Assembly (NCBI GenBank): GCA_036897095.1
Contig: JAYMSP010000726.1
Coordinates: 1 to 42,910, forward strand
Source: Plantago elongata
Taxonomy: Eukaryota > Streptophyta > Magnoliopsida > Lamiales > Plantaginaceae
Direction: 5' to 3'
Length of the DNA: 42,910 nucleotides
Below the pieces are notes generated by a model that saw only the letters and a list, made by a program, of their open reading frames with translations, did not search any database and was not told the origin of the DNA. Position numbers and translations under genes: made by a program. How positions within the stretch are numbered: the first letter of the stretch is position 1; each line of letters opens with the position of its first letter. Shown in pieces: positions 34,701-42,910 of the stretch.

Positions 34701-36135
34701 GGGTCAAAAGCATCACGAAGCTAAACAGAACAGATACCTGGCCTTACATCTGAGATTTGAAATTGATATGGTGGCTCATTCATTATGCGAATTTGGTGGA
34801 GGCGAGGAAGAAAAGCGAGAATTGCAGGCATATAGGGAGAAACATTTCACTGGCTTGGTTGAAAAAAAGAAGATGAAAAGGTATTTGATATGCTGTCATT
34901 TTGTATCATAATTCATGAATGAAAGTTTATGTTTGCTGAATCCAAAGGGGTTTGTACCAACTACCAACTATTTTCATTTTAGGTTTAGGAAAATGTGTGC
35001 TTTTATTTTTTGCGTATGTTGTAATGTAAATAATATAACATAGGTTTGGAGTTGTTTTTCTCATATCGAACTAGATTCTAATAGAACTACTGTTTGCCTA
35101 TAATTATACCTAACACCGATCTTCACATAAATTATTGCGCTGGGGAAATGTTACATTTACCCCCACCTAAAGGTGGGTAATGTAATTAATAATATAACAG
35201 GCTTTATTCTTGGAAATTCTACCTAATAGCTATACCCGCCTTAGTTTTAATGCTTTCATTGATTTTAACTAGGTTTTTAACACATCAATCTATTGCAGGT
35301 TGCCCTCACCAATACAGTTGCGTTCGGAAGGATTATGTCCATTGATGCCAGAAGAGACGGTGCTCATGCTTGCTGCCCTCGGTTTTAATCGCCGGACCCA
35401 TATATATCTAGCTGGTGCACATATCTATGGAGGCAAGTCGAGATTAGCAGCCTTGACTACCCTGTTTCCTAATTTAGTCACCAAGGAAAACTTGCTTTCT
35501 GCAGCTGAAATTGAGCCGTTTGCAAATTTCTCTTCTCAGGTACAATTGTGCAGTCTTTTTTTTCTTCCTCTTCTACTTGTATTTTATTCAAAGTCAATCT
35601 GAAATTTCCTGAAGTATATGTTATTTACAATGACACCTATTCATGTTCAAAAATTTACTCAGACACTTGCAATGATGTTTCGTAGTGCAACCACATGGTC
35701 AAAGTTTATGTATCTGCAAACATTGACTGAAGAGAATTTTTTTGAGAATTTATTCCTTGTTATTTCAGAATACTGAGAAACTGTGTTCAAATTTTTATCT
35801 TATGAAAGCTATATAATCTTTTGCAGTTGGCAGCACTCGACTTTATAGTATGCACGGCTGCTGATGTATTTGCCATGACAGACTCTGGAAGTCAGTTTTC
35901 TTCTTTAATAGCTGGTTACCGAATATACTATGGTGGTGGCAAAATGCCAACAATACGCCCAAACAAACGTCGTCTTGCTGATATATTTGTAAAAAACAAC
36001 ACAATTGAGTGGAAAGTTTTTGAGGCAAGAGTTAGAAAAGCAGTTAGACAGAATAAACGAGTATTTGAACGACCTGTTGGTAGGAGTGTATATAGGTATC
36101 CTCGATGTCTGGATTGTATGTGTTTCAATGAATAA
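31742..36135 (+). CDS. O-fucosyltransferase family protein (PF10250)
   Basis: A type II membrane glycosyltransferase of the plant O-fucosyltransferase family, expected in the Golgi. Ten exons: 31742-32158, 32703-32792, 32896-32995, 33122-33183, 33590-33678, 34033-34153, 34264-34407, 34546-34880, 35299-35539, 35827-36135. Phases agree, and they give 635 aa. Features: Ser- and acid-rich cytosolic head; basic stretch [16 protein letters not shown] (residues 80-95); a membrane anchor (about 97-117); then the catalytic domain with [56 protein letters not shown] (nucleotide-sugar site region) and [18 protein letters not shown]. The C terminus is [16 protein letters not shown], followed at once by an AATAAA. 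The acceptor substrate cannot be told from sequence. The family also contains members not proved to transfer fucose. Confidence 0.92.
33270..33530. mobile_element. Stowaway-like MITE in intron 4 of the fucosyltransferase gene
   Basis: Terminal inverted repeats CTCCCTCCGTC (33270-33280) and GACGGAGGGAG (33520-33530) are perfect over 11 bp, and similarity extends to about 24 bp. TA dinucleotides flank both ends (33268-33269 and 33531-33532), the usual Tc1/mariner target duplication. Length is 261 bp and there is no coding. The interior is a run of CTCCTACTTTATnCACT-like words. It ends 59 bp before exon 5. Confidence 0.92.
35151..35185. repeat. Hairpin-forming inverted repeat in intron 8
   Basis: TTACATTTACCCCCACCT, a two-base AA loop, then AGGTGGGTAATGTAA. 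The arms pair except for small bulges. It lies within an intron of the fucosyltransferase gene and is possibly a MITE centre or a chance hairpin. Confidence 0.55.
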
Positions 36136-36429
36136 ATTTTGCTTTCATACTAGTGTTAGTGTATTTCTTACTGTTGTAACTACTGAATCTTACACCATTC
36201 ATAACAATTCTTAATTCTTTGATTAAAATTTTCCATGTCACTCCTGACGGGTATTTCCAGAACTGAAGTCAGCAGGCTATTCCAGTTTTCTCTGTAAGTT
36301 CTGTAACTTTTACAGAATTGACTATTATTGAATGCATATAGGTTGAAGTCTTTATCAGGAGTCTTCAAAGAGATCTTCTGGTGCAATTGGGCAGTGGCAC
36401 TCCACACAAGCACTGATTATGGAAGTAAA
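36136..36429. other. 3' flank of the fucosyltransferase gene
   Basis: Noncoding. The first part is probably the 3' UTR. Small frames on both strands have no domain. Confidence 0.5.
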
Positions 36430-36735
36430 CTGTATAATCAAACTGTTGCAGGTACCTTTCCACACAGCCTGTTATAACTCACATTCAGGTTCCCCAGGTA
36501 CTGGAGTCTCGGTGTTAAGTTTCTGAATACGTTGGGAATAGGACCCGTGAGTCTGTTCATGTCAGAGGCGTGAAAAACCAAGCTTCCTTAGTTGGATGAG
36601 TGAGAGTGGGATTGTGCCCGCTTAGGCTGTTGAATGAAAGCTTAAGGTACCCAAGACCTTGAAGTTGGCAGGGGATGATGGAATCTCGCCTGAGATGTTC
36701 GTCCAGATTATTGCCTGAATATGTAAACAAGAGAG
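36430..36735 (-). pseudogene. Decayed leucine-rich-repeat fragment
   Basis: Read on the minus strand in three alternating frames, this gives the C-terminal repeats of a plant extracellular LRR protein: ISGEIPSSPANF, LQGLGYLKLSFNSLSG, DMNRLTGPIPNVFRNL and LNVSYNRLCGKVPAT. The last motif is typical of polygalacturonase-inhibiting and related LRR proteins. At least two frameshifts are needed, and there is no start, signal peptide or N-terminal repeat. About 100 codons remain of a protein normally above 300. It lies between the fucosyltransferase gene and the Cys-rich gene, with no open reading frame of its own. Confidence 0.7.
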
Positions 36736-36822
36736 GGGGCATAAAGGCGTAACATTTATTCAAACAATTGACGGTACATGTACGTGCAACACAACAATTA
36801 TGTAAACGACAATACATGGCTT

Positions 36823-36828
36823 TTATTG
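36823..36828 (-). promoter_or_regulatory. Probable poly(A) signal of the Cys-rich gene
   Basis: On the minus strand AATAAA occurs in TTCAATAAAAGCC, about 30 bases after the stop codon at 36855. Confidence 0.5.
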
Positions 36829-36854
36829 AACATCATCACTCTGTTGTTCATCAT

Positions 36855-37343
36855 CTAAAACACACCGGTGATCACTTGTTCCAACTTGGACTTGGATCGG
36901 AAACCTATATACACAGCAAAATGAACGGTATTAGCATTAAGTGAACGAAATGAATTCCTATCCGAGTTTGAGATTTTAGACGAAATGTGACTACTACTGC
37001 ATACCTTCACCAGGACATGAATTTTGTCCCTGAATATACTCTATTGCGATGCCGGATTCTTCAAAAGCGACTTTAAAGTTGCGTGACTCTGGGAGTGGAA
37101 TGTTATAAATCTGGCAGGGGCATGTGAAGGTTTCCCAAGATTTGCAGCATGTATCTGGCTCCTTACCCTCACCATCTATGCAATTGTATATAGTATCTAC
37201 CAAGCGGAACAATTCATCTACCACTGCGCCCCTATATCACTGAGGCACTCCTCCTTTTCTGCAGCACAATTAGTCAATAGGACTTGACAAAGTGTCACCA
37301 CAAGCACCAATTTCACGACACTATTCATTCCAACCATCTTCAT
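36855..37343 (-). pseudogene. Secreted Cys-rich, LTP-like small protein with frameshift
   Basis: The first frame starts at 37343 with a typical signal peptide (MKMVGMNSVVKLVLVVTLCQ, then VLLTNCAAEKEECLSDIGAQ) and hits a TAG at about 37222. One base out of frame, the protein continues as VVDELFRLVDTIYNCIDG, TCCKSWETFTCPCQIYN and QNSCPGEG, down to a donor at 37004. A second exon, 36904-36855, adds FRSKSKLEQVITGVF and a stop. The C..C..CC..CxC..C order resembles the eight-Cys LTP/2S-albumin family, though only seven matching Cys are seen after the signal peptide. Promoter and poly(A) signal look intact, so the break is either recent or a sequence error. Repair would need one added base near 37222-37227. 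Confidence 0.6.
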
Positions 37344-37395
37344 TTCTAATTGTGTATGGAGTTATGGACTATGGGGATACATTACAATTACACTA

Positions 37396-37406
37396 CATAT
37401 ATATAG
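37396..37406 (-). promoter_or_regulatory. TATA box of the Cys-rich gene
   Basis: On the minus strand CTATATATATG lies 55-65 bp before the ATG at 37343, in the right place for a plant core promoter. Confidence 0.6.
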
Positions 37407-37900
37407 CCAATCTATCTCTAGAGTTTGAACTACCCTACCAGCTCCTACAGAAGTCATAAGTGCACATTAACTGGCACCACATAGTAACGTGTGGCATTTT
37501 AGATTCCACGAACGAATACAACTTGACTTGAGCATTTACTCGATTATTATCCTCGCATCACCGCATCACACCTAGCCGGCTAGAAACGTGTATATTGTGG
37601 CATTTTAAAATATTTTCATCCGGTTCATTAACGACTTCTCAAGAAGATAATTGTCTTACGTATAATGAAAATTAGTTAAAATTAGTTTGTGAGAGATAAT
37701 ATATAGATAAAGCTATTATAAAATTTCATGAGAGACGGTCTTTATATAGAGACGGACCATGTTACCAATAAAAAACACTATGTTATTAAGCAGAAAATTC
37801 ATATTGAAATAAGTTTGGTTGTAATATGAAAAAACTCCAATGTCGAGAATGAAAGTGTCATTGCATAATGCATTTATTTATATAATTTTTTTTAATTAGT
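37407..37900. other. Intergenic DNA before the copia element
   Basis: No gene. It includes a GAGACGGTCTTTATATAGAG and GACGGACC repeat near 37733-37757. The left edge of the copia LTR may lie in or just after this interval; candidates with a TGTTA start are at 37759 and 37781. Confidence 0.4.
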
Positions 37901-38629
37901 TAAATGGTCGTGTTTGTTTGATTGTTTATTTTGCGGGAAACAATCTTGGTAATTGGACTAATTGCTGATCGAAGACTTCCTTTTGAGAAGAAGCAAGAGA
38001 TCAACCACAATATAGAAAGAATCTTCAAAACAAAGACTAGAAGGAAATATATGGAAAAAGATCTCCAATGTTGAGACAATTCCTTCTAACAGCCTGCCCA
38101 ACAAAGTAAAGAAGAAAACCTTCCTTCTACAGTTGTTCCTTCCCTGATCGAATTAGAAGAAGTCGAAGACTCTACATATACAGTAAGAAGGCTGCTTTGC
38201 AAGTGCACACACACCGAGACTTTAGATATTCATATCATATTTGTGTGTCTTGCTTTACTAGACTTGTACTTGCTATCATATTGTGAATGTTCATCAAATA
38301 GGTATTTGTGAATCATTCGTTGTGATAATGACTAGAATAGGTTATTTGTTTGAGTTTATTCTAGGTCTAGTTTTTCCGTGAGTTGATCATTCGTTCTGTG
38401 ATTGATCATATACTCCTTGTGTAATTCCATTATAATAGACTAGTGGAGATTTATCCTACGATACCGTCATCATATTTTATATATGCTGGTTTGATTTGTG
38501 GAAATCTGTCTATTCATCCGCTGCAATTTACTGTACACAGACAATCATTGTTGACAACATTGTTGACTCATTACTGGAGTCAACATTGCTTAATGTTCTA
38601 GTACCAATCCCGGTCCAATATTTCTAACA
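37901..38629 (+). mobile_element. Left LTR of a Ty1/copia element (left edge uncertain)
   Basis: The right edge is well placed: TTTCTAACA ends at 38629, and the primer-binding site follows two bases later. An LTR ending in TCTAACA should start with TGTTAGA, but I find no clean copy, so the stated left end is only a guess for an LTR of typical size. The right LTR lies beyond the window. Confidence 0.55.
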
Positions 38630-38631
38630 AG

Positions 38632-38643
38632 TGGGATCAGAGC
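38632..38643 (+). promoter_or_regulatory. Primer-binding site (initiator tRNA-Met)
   Basis: TGGGATCAGAGC differs at one base from TGGTATCAGAGC, the usual copia site pairing with the 3' end of initiator tRNA-Met. Confidence 0.85.
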
Positions 38644-38658
38644 CAACCACCTAAATTT

Positions 38659-39483
38659 ATGGTGTCTGGATTTGGTACTGCTACAATGGACGTCTACTCG
38701 AATGTCAACAAACCACCTGTGCTCGATTGGTCAAACTACACGTTGTGGCAAATCAAGATGAGGACGTATATCAAAGCTGAGGTCCGAGCTTGGAGATCAG
38801 TTGTGGAAGGCTATGTATGGCCTATCGAAGGACCTGATGCTGATGGTGATATAGTGAGAATTCCTGAAGAACGATTAAATCCAAGTCAGTATCTCTTAAG
38901 CTCCTACAATGAAAAAGCTTTGAAAGTTATCTTTAGTCACGTTGATATCAACATGTTTAAAATTATCCAAAACTGCACCACAGCTAAACAAGCATGGGAT
39001 TTACTTCAATTGCATTGTGAAGGTGATGATAGTGTTAAACAAACTAAACTTCGCATGCTTTGGTCTAAGTTTGAAAATTTAAGAATGTCTGATGAAGAAA
39101 CCATTGAGTCTTATTTTAGCAAACTTATGACTATGTCTAATGATACCCAACAACTTGGTGATGCTATTTTAAATCAATAGTTGATTTTAAAAGCTTTAAG
39201 GTCTCTTTCTACTAAATTTGACACTAAAGTTATCATTTTGGAAGATACTCAAAACTTGACTACCATGGACTTTCACACTCTGATGAACAACTTGAAAAAT
39301 TATGAGATGAAAGATAATGAAAGAAGAAGAACAAAAATCCATAGTATGTCTTTGCAATCCAAATTTAAAGATAAAGTTACTGAACATGTGCATGATAGCA
39401 ATGATGACTCTGATGTGTCTGATGAAACCTTCAACAATCTGGTTACTAAATTTAATAGAATGAAATTCAGAAAAAAACACTAA
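38659..39483 (+). pseudogene. gag: copia gag, interrupted by a stop
   Basis: The ATG at 38659 opens a frame with the copia gag start KPPVLDWSNYTLWQIKMRTY and continues through AKQAWDLLQLHCEGDD and TIESYFSKLMTMSNDTQQLG. It is stopped by a TAG at 39178-39180. The same frame continues as LILKALRSLSTKFDTKV and ends at 39483 shortly before the expected zinc knuckle, which is in another frame. The retrotransposon capsid gene is therefore broken at least twice. The gag style resembles the SIRE/Maximus group, which I rate as likely rather than proved. Confidence 0.85.
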
Positions 39484-39584
39484 CCAAGGTTCTGTGAGTA
39501 AAGGGACTAGTAATTTCAAGAAAAAAATCTGTTAGGTCTAACTCCAGCTCTAAGTTAAGTGATGATCAACTTATCAAGGTTAGG

Positions 39585-39626
39585 TGTTTTGAATGTCAAG
39601 GTTGGGGTCATTATCGGAATGAATGT
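39585..39626 (+). pseudogene. gag zinc knuckle (CCHC)
   Basis: CFECQGWGHYRNEC fits CX2CX4HX4C exactly, within a short open patch. It is out of frame with the preceding gag segment. Confidence 0.85.
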
Positions 39627-39856
39627 GCTAACACTCTTTGAAAGGAGAAAAAGAGTTTGCTTGCTTCTCTCATTAGGTGATGAACAACAATGATGCCACA
39701 TCTCTGCTCTCAACTCTAGATGATGTTGACAACCACTGTTGTGTCAACATTGAGAAGCCATCAATAAAGAAAGTAGTCTTTTTTGACTATGATGACTCAC
39801 AGTTATGTGAATCACTGTCCTGAACTAACCCTGAGAAATCAGTTTCTACTATTGTC

Positions 39857-40225
39857 TTGTGTCTACATGGTTCAATTGACTTTGATGCAAATATCCGCTT
39901 TGAGGAAGAACTCACTGATGAACAAAAATTTGAAGAACTTCAACTGATGTATGAAGGACTCCTCAAGGAATTTAAGAAACTGAAGAAATCTTCAAAGAAA
40001 ACGGAAAAGGAGAATGAGGACATGAAATCCACCTTCGTCATGCTTGAAGTAGCTCTCACAAAAAATAATGCTAAATTTTGTAAGGTAACTGCTGAGCTTA
40101 ACAAAGAAAAGAAGGTAATCTCTGAATGGAACTCTTCTATTTCTAAACTTAATAACATGCTTGATATGGACAATGATGGCACCACTGGTCTAGGATACAC
40201 TAGTAGATATGGCTCTTCCCTTTGA
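39857..40225 (+). pseudogene. Coiled-coil linker between gag and protease
   Basis: An open patch rich in Lys and Glu (EELQLMYEGLLKEFKKLKKS and later KSTFVMLEVALTKNNAKF), ending in TTGLGYTS. Such a Lys/Glu-rich region finishing in TGLGY is usual in the gag C-terminal part of SIRE-like copia elements. It is flanked by stops. From 40463 a 54-bp unit starting GATGGTAAGTACTGAGAAGG is repeated at 40517. Confidence 0.6.
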
Positions 40226-40697
40226 AAAGAAAGTTGGGTGTGACATGAACTGCAAAAGTGATTTAGGTAACTCTGAATCTAATGATAAAGTTAAACCCCT
40301 TTCTGAACTGGTCAATACCCCTGTTTTTATCAAAGAAAAAGTTAAGAAAACCTTGTGTGTCAAAATTATCATAAATCTGGTCATAAGAAACCCTAATACT
40401 TTGCCTACTTAAGAGATTTGGAAAAGGGTATGGTAGAAAGCTCCAGTACCGAGCATAACTCTGATGGTAAGTACTGAGAAGGTTGACACCAACGTTGAGA
40501 CAACCTCTGAGTCAACGATGGTAAGTACTGAAAAGGTTTGTCTCAATGATACTCCTGTTGTTCCTGCTCATTTAGGTAGTGGTTGTTTTAATCAGAAAAT
40601 TCCTAAAGATAAGCATAAATGAGTCTGGGCTCCTAGGAAAAAGATTGTTTGCAATGTTGCTATTTCTATTGCTACCTCTCCTAACAATGCATGAAAT

Positions 40698-41249
40698 ATG
40701 TTCCTTGAAAGTGGGTGCTCACATCACATGACTGGCGATCTCAAGCATCTAGCAAACCATGTCTCTCAAGAGTCTGGATTAGTGACTTTTGGTGGAAGCT
40801 ACAAGAGCAGAATTCTTGGAAAAGAAACTCTCTTCATTGAAGGATATCATAATCTTAAGAATGTTTTGTTAGTTGAAGGCTTAATAGCTAATCTAGTGAG
40901 CACAAACCATTTGTGTGATGATGACTTAGAAGTTAAATTCAATAAATTCGCTTGTCTAGTTTACACTTGTGCAGATCAGAAGGTTGTTATGACAGGTACA
41001 AGGTCTCGAGACAACTACTATGTGATGACAGCATCACAAAACTGCAACCTTGCAACAAATGATGATGATGAGATCTGGCACAAGAAGCTTGGACATGTGA
41101 ATTTTAGGAATGTGGTGAAACTCATCAAATTAGGAGCTGTCACAGGAGTGCCAGAACTCATAAACACTGGGGAACATGCTTGTGGTGATTGCCTAAGTGG
41201 TAAGCTAACTAGAGTTGTGCATCCCTCCCATCAAACCGAAGGACAATAA
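40698..41249 (+). pseudogene. copia protease and GAG-pre-integrase region
   Basis: FLESGCSHHMTGD corresponds to the copia protease active site, normally DSG; here the catalytic Asp is Glu. Further on, WHKKLGHVNFRNVVKLIKLG and CGDCLSGKLTRV give the HHCC zinc site of the pre-integrase domain. A TAA at 41247-41249 ends the frame just before the integrase core, which continues in the same frame. Confidence 0.8.
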
Positions 41250-41276
41250 AGACGTACATTTAACTGCTTTCAACTC

Positions 41277-41605
41277 TTGCATATGGATCTCATGGGTCCA
41301 ATTGAGGTTGAAAGTCTTGGAGGTACATGGTACATCTTTATCATTGTTGATGATTTTTCTAGTTTTACTTGGGTAAACTTTCTAAAAGAAAAATATAAAA
41401 CTTTTGATTCTTTCAAGATATTGCATGCTAGCTTTAGTACTCTCTACTATACTGTGTTCAAAGAATTAGATCTGATCATGGTAAGAAAGTTGAGAATCAA
41501 TCATTTGCCAAATTGTGTGAATTGAAAGGTCTCTTTGTTGGATATTCTCTCAATAACCATGCTTTTAGAGTTTATAATCCAAGGACTTAAACCATTCAAG
41601 AATTT
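41277..41605 (+). pseudogene. copia integrase core, frameshifted and internally deleted
   Basis: LHMDLMGPIEVESLGGTWY holds the first catalytic Asp, and VDDFSSFTWVNFLKEKYKTF follows. In a shifted frame RSDHGKKVENQSFAKLC marks the second-Asp region. The sequence then jumps straight to LKGLFVGYSLNNHAFRVYNP, normally well downstream of the catalytic Glu, so roughly half the domain is missing. Confidence 0.8.
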
Positions 41606-42355
41606 GTGAATGTTACTCTTGATAATGCTAAGCTATTTGCACAGAAGAACAAAGAAACATGTACAATGCAGGAAACATGTACTACTTCTGAAAATGCAGG
41701 TGCTGAACCAAAACAAGATGTTGAACCTGAGTCCTCTGATGCAGTTCAAGGAGACAGTGTCAATGTTAACAACAATGTTGACTCAACATCGAGTTTAACA
41801 TTGCTGACTGAAAGATCAATTGATGACACAGTTCATGAGGAAGAGTCTGAATCAATGTCAGATGATTCTGAACCTGTTACTGAGCCTGAACCTCAAACAA
41901 ACTCTATGGACAATGTAAGGAAAAATACCTCATCTGGAATTCGAAGAGATCATCCAAACACTCAAGTGATTGGTAGCTCGAGTGGAAGGACATTCAGAGG
42001 TAACACTAGAAAGAATTACAAAGCAATTGTCAGGTCTGCTACACTCTGTCAATATGTAAATATCTCTTGCCTTGTCTCTCTTACTGAACCAACAAATGTG
42101 ATTGAAGTTGTGCAAAATAAACCCCATCAATTCAAAACTAGTAAAGTTTGGACCTCAGTTTCGAAACCCCTTGATGTCAATGTTATAGGTGTGTTTTTGA
42201 ATGGATATTTTGATAAAGAAGTCAATGTGAATCAACCTAAAGGTTTTGAAGATCTGAGTCATCTTGATTATGTGTTTAAACTACAAAATGATTTGTGTTG
42301 TCTAAAGAAAGTTTTGACAAAATTCTTAGTTGACTTTGACTTCAAAAATGGGTAG
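41606..42355 (+). pseudogene. copia integrase tail and first part of reverse transcriptase
   Basis: An acidic linker leads to RRDHPNTQVIGSSSGRTFRG and SLTEPTNVIEVVQ (the usual start of the RT region), then FKTSKVWTSVSKPLDVNVIG. The conserved palm sequence that should follow is absent: the frame passes directly to VFLNGYFDKEVNVNQPKGFE. The reading frame stays open for 249 codons despite the deletion. Confidence 0.8.
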
Positions 42356-42910
42356 AGAGATCAAACTTTGTTTATCCTTAGGAAAGGGAAATTTCTTTGC
42401 ATTCCTCATACCTATGTTGATGATATAGTTTTTGGTTCAACTAACACTACCATGATTGATCAGTTCTTGGTAGATCAGTTTGTTCAAGCTATGACGGGTA
42501 CATTTGAAATAAACATAATTGGAGAACTTAGTTTCTTCCTTGGATGCAAAGACATGATGGTTTATTTCTATCACAAGAGAACTATGCAAAGAATCCGGTC
42601 AAAAATTCTGGATTGAACAGTGCAAACAATGCAAATCCTTGAAACACTCCCATGGCTACTGCTCTCAAACTCAGCAAGATCGATGTTGGGAGAGATGTTG
42701 ACCCAACATTGGACAATCAATGATTGGAAGCCTTTTATACCTCTCTGCCACCAGACCAGATATCATACTCCCAGTCTATCTTTGTGCCATGTATCAATTC
42801 AACCCTAAAAGCTCTCACCTGACTGCGTTAAAGAGGATTCTCAGGTATGTGTCAGGAACTGTTAATTTGGAATTATGGTTGGCATGTGATTCAAACACTA
42901 ATCTGGGGGG
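42356..42910 (+). pseudogene. copia reverse transcriptase C-terminal part and RNase H start, cut by window end
   Basis: After a TAG, the frame resumes with the catalytic YVDDIVFGSTNTTMIDQF and INIIGELSFFLGCKD. Several frameshifts later, LKRILRYVSGTVNLELWL marks the RT/RNase H junction at the right edge. The remaining RNase H and right LTR are outside the window. Confidence 0.8.

Noticed and set aside
37733..37757. GAGACGG-type repeats as a transposon end
   Set aside because: Two short words without paired ends or target duplication; not enough for a call.
1..42910. CRISPR arrays, bacterial operons, toxin-antitoxin or phage modules
   Set aside because: No regular direct repeats with unique spacers and no prokaryotic gene layout; the window is plant nuclear DNA.

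Overview
This is a stretch of plant nuclear DNA, most likely from a core eudicot. The genes have GT-AG introns, there is a standard plant nuclear tRNA-Trp, and the spaces between genes hold Ty1/copia and probable Ty3-type LTR remnants and small MITEs. I cannot name the species. No gene was tested by alignment. Each exon model was built by hand from reading frames, splice sites and remembered family sequence, and in each recognised gene the exon phases add up to a whole number of codons.

Layout. 1-1806: unassigned, repeat-rich DNA with no convincing gene. About 1807-5085: a probable solo LTR of a long-LTR Ty3-type element, with a TATA box and an array of degenerate repeats of about 33 bp. 5652-11206 (minus): an 11-exon OSCA1/CSC1 osmosensitive cation channel, 769 aa. 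12200-17740: AT-rich intergenic DNA with MITE remnants and a decayed copia element of about 1.9 kb (14839 to about 16735). 17743-17814: tRNA-Trp(CCA). 18299-19381 (plus): six-exon RbcX1, a chloroplast Rubisco assembly chaperone, 170 aa. 19777-28176 (minus): 16-exon malonyl-CoA decarboxylase (MCD), 517 aa. Inside its 3.6-kb second intron, on the opposite strand, lies a complete four-exon monosaccharide/H+ symporter of the STP family (24772-27638, 513 aa). 28177-31741: intergenic, with a Harbinger-like MITE. 31742-36135 (plus): ten-exon O-fucosyltransferase-family protein, 635 aa, with a Stowaway-like MITE in intron 4. 36430-36735 (minus): a decayed LRR fragment. 36855-37343 (minus): a small secreted Cys-rich LTP-like gene broken by a one-base frameshift. 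About 37900-42910 (plus): a copia element with gag, zinc knuckle, protease, integrase and reverse-transcriptase parts, heavily decayed and cut off by the window end.

The genes do not form a pathway. From memory, OSCA1.1, RBCX1 and MCD are also consecutive loci in Arabidopsis (At4g04340, At4g04330, At4g04320), so the block looks like old conserved microsynteny, with the STP gene as a later guest in the MCD intron. That nested arrangement is the most striking thing here. I saw no CRISPR array, operon or clearly new molecular system.
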